DNA from: JARIHD01 sp963815935
GTDB lineage: Bacteria > Patescibacteriota > Saccharimonadia > Saccharimonadales > UBA4665
Assembly (NCBI GenBank): GCA_963815935.1
Contig: CAWFIL010000002.1
Span: forward strand, 420,164-484,163
DNA: 64,000 bases
Direction of reading: 5' to 3'
Shown here: positions 7,944 to 14,129 of the stretch, in pieces
Layout: the number at the start of each line of letters is the position of its first letter
Numbering within the stretch: position 1 is the first letter of the stretch
Notes under the pieces: model-generated
What the model was told of the DNA's origin: nothing
Database searches by the model: none
What the model saw: the letters and a program-made list of their open reading frames with translations, nothing else
Made by a program: the position numbers and the translations under genes

Positions 7944-8870
7944 ATGAACGAATTAATACAATGGATAATCCAAGTTCTGCTTGTGCCCGTGACGGCACCA
8001 TTGGCAATCGGTATTATTAATAAACTGAAAGCCAAGATGCAGGGTCGTAAGGGCGCTAGCATTGTGCAGCCTTACCGCGATTTGCGCAAATTGTTTCACA
8101 AAGATGAGGTCATTAGCAAAGATGCTTCCTGGATATTCCGTATTGCGCCATTCATTGTTTTTGGCGTAACGCTACTAGTGGCTGCGAGCATCCCACTCTT
8201 TAGCGTTAGTCTAAACCCGTGGGCTGCCGACTTCTTGATTGTTATTTACATTATGGCTATCGGTACTTTCTTTCTGGCGCTGGCCGGCATTGACACGGGT
8301 AGCGCATTTGGTGGCTTTGGCTCTAGTCGAGAGATGACGCTTTCGGCCATTGCCGAAGGGGCATTGATCTTTTCGATCTTGCCGCTAGTAGTATTGAGCG
8401 GGACGACTAACTTGTTTGGTATCACGCACCATATTGGCTCTGAGTATGGACACTACTTGGTACCGATTCTTATGGCCTTTGCCAGTTTTTTGGCTGTCTT
8501 GGTAGCCGAAGCAAAGCGTTTTCCGTTTGATAACCCCGACACACACCTAGAATTGACCATGATTCACGAGGCTATGATCCTCGAATACTCAGGTAAGCGC
8601 TTGGCGCTCATGGAGTGGGCTGCAGCCAACAAGCTGTTCATCTTTGCGGCATTGGCGGCCAACATGTTCTTTCCGGTGGGTATCGCTTCGGCAACGAGCG
8701 CGAGCGCGCTGTTACTTGGTGTAGCTGCGCTGCTCGGCAAGGTGCTGGCGGTGTGTGTTGGTATTGCTGTCGTAGAGTCGGTCATGCCAAAGCTCCGCTT
8801 CTTCCTCTTGCCTCACGTGCTGTTTGTGGCGTTTATTCTTAATGTTGTAGCAATAGGATTGGTCTTATGA
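7944..8870 (+). CDS. Ehr/Hyf-like membrane subunit, NuoH/HyfC-type
   Basis: This is the NuoH/HyfC membrane subunit that joins the hydrophilic arm to the ion-pumping arm. The 308-residue, eight-helix protein keeps the family hallmarks: RKGASIVQPYRDLRKLFHKD near residue 34, the acidic loop EAKRFPFDNPDTHLELTMIH, and EAMILEYSGKRLALMEWA. These glutamates line the proposed coupling channel in the family. It starts 4 bases after the HyfB-like gene and ends in an ATGA overlap with the next gene. It looks fully functional by motif. Confidence 0.93.
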   Translation: MNELIQWIIQVLLVPVTAPLAIGIINKLKAKMQGRKGASIVQPYRDLRKLFHKDEVISKDASWIFRIAPFIVFGVTLLVAASIPLFSVSLNPWAADFLIVIYIMAIGTFFLALAGIDTGSAFGGFGSSREMTLSAIAEGALIFSILPLVVLSGTTNLFGITHHIGSEYGHYLVPILMAFASFLAVLVAEAKRFPFDNPDTHLELTMIHEAMILEYSGKRLALMEWAAANKLFIFAALAANMFFPVGIASATSASALLLGVAALLGKVLAVCVGIAVVESVMPKLRFFLLPHVLFVAFILNVVAIGLVL

Positions 8871-9511
8871 GTATGCTTTTGCAGATTTGTGTGGCTATAT
8901 TTGGGCTGACGACCGTCGGACTCCATTTGGCCAAGAAGAATAGTAACGAAGCATTGCTATACGCAACGCAGTCCTTGGCTGTTGTGACTATGCTGGGCGT
9001 TTCTTCCTGGAAAAACCGTTCAGTTGCGTTGCTGGGTGTTGCAGTTGTTATGCTGATCGTCAAAGTTATCTTGGCACCGTCGTTCTTTTCGCGGCTGGTT
9101 AATCGCCACCAGCTTAAGTTTTCGGCTAACACGTATGCTAATGCGCCAGAGACCTTTTTTGGTATTGCCCTAATACTGTTGCTGGTAAGTTCAAGCGTTT
9201 TTGCGCCGCTTACTACTATTGTTCGCGAAAATCACACATACCTATTTGTGTCGCTATCAGCTTTGTTCGCTTCTATGCTATTGATGATCAACCGCCGCGG
9301 TGCTCTGTCGCAGGCGGTTGGTATTTTGTCTATGGAAAATAGCATTGTTGCATATACAGTGTTTGCAAAACTTGAGGGGTCAACGGTATTTGAACTTGGT
9401 ATTATCTTTGATGTATTTGTCTGGATGATGATTGCCATCGTATTTGTGTCTATGCTATACAAGCATTTTGGTTCGCTTGACTCGGCCGTAATGAAACATC
9501 TAAAGGGTTAG
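8867..9511 (+). CDS. Ehr/Hyf-like membrane subunit, HyfE-type
   Basis: The 214-residue, hydrophobic protein has six to seven predicted spans and the length and position of HyfE (HycD-HyfE-type, NuoK-related). The segment ALSQAVGILSMENSIVAY matches the NuoK/HyfE helix with its conserved glutamate (GxLxxENxI). It begins inside the stop of the HyfC-like gene (ATGA) and is followed after 3 bases by the HyfF-like gene, so translation is probably coupled. It belongs to the membrane arm only and would carry no cofactor in any case. Confidence 0.88.
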   Translation: MSMLLQICVAIFGLTTVGLHLAKKNSNEALLYATQSLAVVTMLGVSSWKNRSVALLGVAVVMLIVKVILAPSFFSRLVNRHQLKFSANTYANAPETFFGIALILLLVSSSVFAPLTTIVRENHTYLFVSLSALFASMLLMINRRGALSQAVGILSMENSIVAYTVFAKLEGSTVFELGIIFDVFVWMMIAIVFVSMLYKHFGSLDSAVMKHLKG

Positions 9512-9514
9512 ATC

Positions 9515-10960
9515 ATGGAAATTATTGTTATTATCGCCTCATTACTAACCGCCTCTTTAACGGGTGTGGTGTTTAAGCGCAAAGTCGTCATAGAATCCGT
9601 ATCAGTACTAGCTTCGCTAGTTACATTTATATCAACAGTCAAGATCGCTTTGCGCGTAGCCGACTCCGGCACGTACAGCCCGTATACTTTTTTCTCGATT
9701 GATGCGCTCGGTGCAATAGCGATGCTCATTGTTGCTACGGTGGGCCTGGCCGCCACGGTATATTCGGTGGCCTATATACGCACGGAGTTATCCAAGGGAG
9801 TCATCGGTCTGACGAGGGTCCGTCAGTACTATGTGTTGCTGGCACTATTCTTGGTCGCTATGCAGGCTGCGGTCGCTGCCAGTAGCCCATTGTTTACCTG
9901 GGTGTTTATTGAGGCAACGACGCTCAGTACCGCTTTTTTGATTAGCTTCTACAACAAATCGTCTGCCATGGAGGCGGCGTGGAAGTATTTGATGATCAAC
10001 TCCATAGGGCTGTTATTGGCGCTTTTTGGCACATTGCTCTTCTCGTCATTTACTGGTGGCTCAAGCGAGGGCAGTCTCTTAACCTGGAGTACGTTAATCG
10101 ACCATGCCAGGCAGCTTGACCCTGCTATTGTTCGCGCGGCATTCATCTTTGTACTAATCGGCTACGGTACTAAAGTCGGGTTGGCCCCAATGCATACCTG
10201 GTTGCCTGATGCACACAGCAAGGCGCCATCACCGATCAGTGCTTTGCTGTCTGGTGTACTGCTTAATGTGGCTCTCGTGGCGTTGCTTCGGTTTACCGCA
10301 GTAGCCAACATCGCTGTCGGCCGACCATTCACACAGCATTTATTTATTGCCTTTGGTGCAGTGACGGTGCTGTTTGCGGCGGTTGTTATTGTGACTCAAA
10401 AGAGCTACAAGCGGCTTTTGGCTTACTCGAGTATGGAGAATATGGGTGTTATGGTTGTTGGCTTCGGCTTCGGTGGCATTGGTGCCTTTGCGGCAATCTT
10501 GCACATGATCTACCACGCACTCCTCAAGTCATCGCTATTCTTTATTGCTGGTAACTTTTTGCTCAAGTACGGTTCGGCAAATATCGCCAAAATTAAGGGG
10601 GCACTACGCATTATTCCGGTTACAAGTGTGCTATTTTTGACAGCATTGTTTGCGATTGCTGGTTTCCCGCCATTCGGTATTTTCTTCACCGAGTTCTTTA
10701 CGTTATCGGCTGGGCTCAGGGGGTATACGGGGGTTGTGGTGGTCATAATCTTGGCTCTGGCAATCGCCTTTATAGGATTTTTCCGGAACGCAAATAGTAT
10801 GGTGCTGAGCGCTCAGCCAAGAGAAGTGAAGCCTGGCGAAAAAAACAAATGGCTGCTAATTCCGCCGCTAGTTCTGATTGCACTTGCCCTAGTAATGACG
10901 TTCTATATGCCAGCATTTTTACAAACGTTAATCGACCAAGCGTCGGCCCGGTACCAATAA
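9515..10960 (+). CDS. Ehr/Hyf-like membrane subunit, NuoN/HyfF antiporter-type
   Basis: This second antiporter-like subunit of 481 residues belongs to the NuoN/HyfF/MrpD group. Key channel residues are present: the glutamate in WVFIEATTLSTAFLI, the lysine in YGTKVGLAPMHTWLPDAHSK, and the KSYKRLLAYSSMENMGV segment that aligns with the broken-helix region of the family. A hydrophobic C-terminal span closes the protein. Two antiporter-type subunits (with 5888-7939) is the expected Hyf/Ehr composition. Spacing to neighbours is 3 and 4 bases. Confidence 0.92.
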   Translation: MEIIVIIASLLTASLTGVVFKRKVVIESVSVLASLVTFISTVKIALRVADSGTYSPYTFFSIDALGAIAMLIVATVGLAATVYSVAYIRTELSKGVIGLTRVRQYYVLLALFLVAMQAAVAASSPLFTWVFIEATTLSTAFLISFYNKSSAMEAAWKYLMINSIGLLLALFGTLLFSSFTGGSSEGSLLTWSTLIDHARQLDPAIVRAAFIFVLIGYGTKVGLAPMHTWLPDAHSKAPSPISALLSGVLLNVALVALLRFTAVANIAVGRPFTQHLFIAFGAVTVLFAAVVIVTQKSYKRLLAYSSMENMGVMVVGFGFGGIGAFAAILHMIYHALLKSSLFFIAGNFLLKYGSANIAKIKGALRIIPVTSVLFLTALFAIAGFPPFGIFFTEFFTLSAGLRGYTGVVVVIILALAIAFIGFFRNANSMVLSAQPREVKPGEKNKWLLIPPLVLIALALVMTFYMPAFLQTLIDQASARYQ

Positions 10961-10964
10961 AATT

Positions 10965-12533
10965 ATGAAAAAGTTTCAAGAATTTATACCAAAGGACGCC
11001 GCCGTTGCATATCACGGCGACCGGATAGTCACCTTTGAGGTCTCGGCTGACAACATCGCAGCACTTGCGGCTAGCTATTTAGGGCACGGTCTTTACCTTA
11101 AGCTGATAGATGCGACCGACGAGCGCCAAGAGGAGCATTGTTTTAAGGTTTGGTATGTCTTTGGCGTGCCCGCCGATAACCTATTTGTTGTGCCTATTGT
11201 CCGGGTCGACAAAAAAACGGCTGAGTTTCCATCTATTGCTTCGGTCACGATTGGCGCCGCAGGCTATGAGCGCAAAATTAAGAGCTTTTTTGGCCTAACG
11301 CCCGTCGGCAATGCCGATACTCGTGCAATGATCTTGCACGAAAACTGGCCAGAGGATATGCATCCGCTCCGCAAGGACTTCAGCTTTGACAAGCGTCCCA
11401 GTAAGGCGTCGGGTACACCATATGCATTCCAAAGAGTTGATGGCGAAGGTATCTACGAGCTGCCGGTTGGTCCAATTCATGCTGGGATTATTGAGCCTGG
11501 CCACTTCCGGTTTAGCCTGGCTGGCGAATCGATCATGCTGCTTGAAGGTCGCCTGGGATACGTACACAAGGGCACCGAAAAGTTGTTCGAGCGGTTAGGT
11601 CTGGCCGACCAAGTCCGTTTGTCCGAAAAAATATCGGGCGATAGCTCGTTCTCGCATTCCCTTGCCTTCTGTCTGGCAGTCGAGCAGCTTGCTGGAGTTT
11701 CGGTTCCCGAGCGAGCGAACTACTTGCGTACACTGTATGCTGAACTTGAGCGCCTTGCTGCACACCTTGGCGATATAGGTTTTATTATGCTTGACACTGG
11801 CTTTAACTTTGGTGGTGCCAACGGCTCCCGTTTGCGTGAAATGATTATGCAAATCAATGAGCGGCTGACTGGCAGCAGGTTTTTGCGTGGTGTAAACGCC
11901 GTAGGCGGTGTAACTAAGGACCTATCTAACGAGCAAGCCACTGCTCTTTCCGACGAGCTTGCAATGATCCTAAAGGACTTCTTGGAGGTCGTCTCGATTG
12001 CTGACAACAATGCTACCCTCAACAACCGTTTACGCAGTACTGGCTCCCTGGCCTTTGGTGTCGCCCGTGACTATGGCGTAGTGGGTGTGCCCGCTCGGGC
12101 TGTAGGTATCGGGCGTGATGCTCGCGCCGAGCACCCATATGCAGCCTACGGCAAGCTTCCCAAGCAGGCCGTAGTAGTACAAGAGACTGGCGATGTGTAC
12201 GCCCGCTTCCATGTTCGGATCGAAGAAGTTAAGGCCTCGGTGGCTGTTATCCAAAATGTATTGGCAAAACTTCCCTCTGGATCGATCGCTTCAGAGTCTC
12301 CTATCCAGCTCAAAAATAAAGCAGTGGCCGTTGGCTGTGTCGAGGGTTGGCGTGGTGAGATTGTCCATGTGGTTATGACTAACGCAGAAGGCGACATTAG
12401 CCGCGTTATGGTTCGTGACCCATCCTTCATCAACTGGCAGGTTGTTGGTTATTGCGGCCAGGGACAGGTGGTGCCCGACTTCCCGCTTATTAACAAAAGC
12501 TTCAATCTGTCGTATACCGGCAACGACCTGTAG
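10965..12533 (+). CDS. Ehr/Hyf-like large subunit (NuoCD/HyfG fold) lacking NiFe ligands
   Basis: This 522-residue fusion has an N-terminal NuoC-like domain (about residues 1-120) and a NuoD/HyfG-like domain. The family core is clear (VGPIHAGIIEPGHFRF, LGYVHKGTEKLFE, HSLAFCLAVEQ, NARE-like helices). The CxxC pairs that hold Ni and Fe in hydrogenases are gone: the first is ISGDS (S224, S227), and the C-terminus reads FPLINKSFNLSYTGNDL instead of a DPCxxC motif. That pattern is characteristic of the energy-converting-hydrogenase-related (Ehr) proteins, not of enzymes that evolve hydrogen. No maturation protease site is visible. It ends the operon, which has no ferredoxin-type (HyfA/HyfH/NuoI) gene. 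Confidence 0.9.
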   Translation: MKKFQEFIPKDAAVAYHGDRIVTFEVSADNIAALAASYLGHGLYLKLIDATDERQEEHCFKVWYVFGVPADNLFVVPIVRVDKKTAEFPSIASVTIGAAGYERKIKSFFGLTPVGNADTRAMILHENWPEDMHPLRKDFSFDKRPSKASGTPYAFQRVDGEGIYELPVGPIHAGIIEPGHFRFSLAGESIMLLEGRLGYVHKGTEKLFERLGLADQVRLSEKISGDSSFSHSLAFCLAVEQLAGVSVPERANYLRTLYAELERLAAHLGDIGFIMLDTGFNFGGANGSRLREMIMQINERLTGSRFLRGVNAVGGVTKDLSNEQATALSDELAMILKDFLEVVSIADNNATLNNRLRSTGSLAFGVARDYGVVGVPARAVGIGRDARAEHPYAAYGKLPKQAVVVQETGDVYARFHVRIEEVKASVAVIQNVLAKLPSGSIASESPIQLKNKAVAVGCVEGWRGEIVHVVMTNAEGDISRVMVRDPSFINWQVVGYCGQGQVVPDFPLINKSFNLSYTGNDL

Positions 12534-12568
12534 ATTGCTCTCAGAGTACCAGGGGTGGTTTACAAACG

Positions 12569-12612
12569 CCTCCGTATAGGTTACGCTTTTAGGTAGTAAA
12601 CACTTACGGAGG
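12569..12612 (+). promoter_or_regulatory. Stem able to sequester the aquaporin ribosome site
   Basis: CCTCCGTA (12569-12576) is the exact reverse complement of TACGGAGG (12605-12612), which contains the Shine-Dalgarno sequence of the aquaporin gene starting at 12617. Folding would bury the ribosome site in an 8-bp stem with a 28-base loop. A regulatory role is inference. Confidence 0.4.
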
Positions 12613-12616
12613 GTCT

Positions 12617-13270
12617 ATGTCTCTATCAAGAAAGAAAATCGCCATGTTGGTGGCGGAGTTTTTGGGTACCGGCGTTTTGACGCTTGCTGTACTTGCAGTG
12701 AGTAAGTCGACCATCGGCATCCCTTACTTCGTATCCATCGCGGCCGGCGTGGCTGTTGCTGCCGGTACATTGGTATTTGGTGGCGTTTCGGGCGCACACT
12801 TTAACCCAGTCATTACACTGGGCTTGTGGTCTGTCCGCCGCGTCAAGACAACGGTAGCTGTTGTGTATGTCGCAGCCCAATTGCTGGGTGCTGCCGCAGC
12901 CTACTATCTATTCACCTACTTCATCAACCAAACCTGGCACAATGTTGGCACCTTTGAAGGCCGCATCCTGGTGGCCGAAGCTGCTGGTGCGTTCATCTTC
13001 AGCCTTGGCTTCGCTGCTGCTGTCTTTCACAAGCTCGAGGGCGGTAAGGCTGCTGCAGTCGTCGGTATGTCGTTGCTACTCGGTGTGCTGATCTCATCAG
13101 CCGGCGCAGGTGGCATTATCAACCCGGCGGTAGCCTTGGGCGTACGCTCATGGGTATGGGGTACGTATGTGCTCGGCCCAGTATTGGGCGCTGTTATCGG
13201 TTTCAACCTGTACAGCTTACTCTTTGCACCTACTAGCGAGCTGCTCGAAAAAGTTTCTAAGAAGAAGTAG
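12617..13270 (+). CDS. MIP-family channel (aquaporin/glycerol facilitator-like)
   Basis: The 217-residue protein is a six-helix major intrinsic protein that passes water or small neutral solutes across the cytoplasmic membrane. The two half-helix motifs are present: NPV in GAHFNPVITLG (near residue 63) and NPA in GGIINPAVALG (near residue 168), the first with the common A-to-V change. The glutamate in AEFLGTG of helix 1 and AEAAGAF of helix 4 is also conserved. The ribosome site GGAGGG lies 4 bases before the ATG and can pair with an upstream segment. The gene has its own terminator and seems to be a single unit. Substrate cannot be told from sequence. Confidence 0.93.
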   Translation: MSLSRKKIAMLVAEFLGTGVLTLAVLAVSKSTIGIPYFVSIAAGVAVAAGTLVFGGVSGAHFNPVITLGLWSVRRVKTTVAVVYVAAQLLGAAAAYYLFTYFINQTWHNVGTFEGRILVAEAAGAFIFSLGFAAAVFHKLEGGKAAAVVGMSLLLGVLISSAGAGGIINPAVALGVRSWVWGTYVLGPVLGAVIGFNLYSLLFAPTSELLEKVSKKK

Positions 13271-13283
13271 TTCTTGGCTAAAA

Positions 13284-13318
13284 ACTAAAAGAACCGTCAT
13301 CGAGGCGGTTCTTTTAGT
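13284..13318 (+). terminator. Rho-independent terminator after the aquaporin gene
   Basis: Perfect 13-base arms (13284-13296 and 13306-13318) with a 9-base loop contain a GAACCG/CGGTTC core followed by TTTTAGT. It lies 13 bases after the aquaporin stop. Confidence 0.92.
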
Positions 13319-13360
13319 CCTCTGTTTTGCAGGCCGAAAGTAAGCGTTTGGTATGGGAAA

Positions 13361-13422
13361 GGAGCAGTGTCTTAAAAAAGAGTCGCTTGAAGCGACTTGC
13401 GGCCGTAGTCGCACACTGCTCC
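13361..13422. other. Structured noncoding element of unknown role
   Basis: The 229-base gap 13271-13499 holds the aquaporin terminator and then a GC-rich structured stretch. Perfect 10-base arms (13361-13370 and 13413-13422) enclose a second hairpin (AGTCGC...GCGACT, 13381-13397). No credible ORF or known RNA family signature was seen. It may be the 3' UTR of the leftward GtrA-like gene or a small RNA. Confidence 0.35.
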
Positions 13423-13499
13423 TGATCCTCGACAGTTCTCGACGCGGCTAGGTAGCCACGGATGGTGCGCGAGGACGACGGTGTAGCATCTGTCGTCGA

Positions 13500-13946
13500 T
13501 TAATCGTCATCTTGTCTACCCTCGGTTGCGATAATACACCGAAAGGTGACGGTGTTATTGACCAGGTAGGTCACTACGCCTCCGAAAGCAATACTGATTA
13601 GCGAGCCCAAAAGCAGTCCGACGCCGATGTGTGTGGCAGCTATGTAGCTTACTGAGCTTGCCCCCAACGCGACGCAGGCAACGAGGTTGAATGCAAGCCA
13701 CCGAACGCTTGTCTGCGTGGCTGTAGTGGCCTGGCGATCATGCCAGATGAACCGGCTACTAAGTAGATAGCTGACCTGGGCCGCTAGCATGAAACCGATA
13801 CCGTACGCCAGAGTGTCGTTGACCTTGACGCATACAAGCGACACCAGGGTAATCTCCTGCAGTAGTGTGCATGCGGCACCGATGACGCCAAAACGCACAA
13901 GCCGCTTGTTCCACGTTCGGCGTAATGACCCCGACAGCGTAGCCAC
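13500..13946 (-). CDS. GtrA-like membrane protein
   Basis: The protein of about 148 residues has four predicted membrane spans and the GtrA-family pattern: an N-terminal RLVRFGVIGAACTLLQ helix, and a C-terminal LISIAFGGVVTYLVNNTVTF helix ending in the N-x-x-[FW]-x-F type motif. GtrA proteins are thought to help move lipid-linked sugars across the membrane during cell-surface glycan synthesis. I choose the GTG at 13946 because AAGAGG lies 8 bases upstream; an in-frame GTG at 13955 sits on top of that ribosome site. A 60-base palindromic structure precedes it. No glycosyltransferase gene is adjacent. Confidence 0.8.
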   Translation of the reverse strand: MATLSGSLRRTWNKRLVRFGVIGAACTLLQEITLVSLVCVKVNDTLAYGIGFMLAAQVSYLLSSRFIWHDRQATTATQTSVRWLAFNLVACVALGASSVSYIAATHIGVGLLLGSLISIAFGGVVTYLVNNTVTFRCIIATEGRQDDD

Positions 13947-13970
13947 TAACACCACCTCTTTCTTTTTGAG

Positions 13971-14030
13971 AGTAAGTACCTCTTAATACCATCGAGTGTG
14001 CCTGCTTAATGGCACTAAGAGGTACTTACT
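13971..14030. repeat. Perfect 15-bp inverted repeat with nested hairpin
   Basis: Arms 13971-13985 and 14016-14030 are exact reverse complements. Inside, GTGCC (13998-14002) can pair with GGCAC (14011-14015). It lies about 25 bases upstream of the leftward GtrA-like gene and may be an operator, a leader hairpin or a recombination site. It has no U-tract and is not a terminator. Confidence 0.6.
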
Positions 14031-14050
14031 AATCGCTGACTCGTTAGCTA

Positions 14051-14088
14051 CACATAAACAAGACCCCGTTCGAGGCCTTGTTTATGTG
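14051..14088 (+). terminator. Terminator-like hairpin, rightward orientation
   Basis: Perfect 12-base arms (14051-14062 and 14077-14088) are followed on the plus strand by CTTTTTATA. No rightward gene lies just upstream, so it may insulate against readthrough or work weakly for leftward transcription from the kelch-gene operon that ends at 14130. Confidence 0.6.
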
Positions 14089-14129
14089 CTTTTTATAGAA
14101 CAGATTCAGATGTTAGTCAACTCTCCTTT

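Noticed and set aside
5353..12533. A hydrogen-evolving group 4 NiFe hydrogenase or a true complex I
   Set aside because: The NiFe cysteines and three of four Fe-S cysteines are missing, and there is no NuoE/F/G, NuoI or ferredoxin-type gene.
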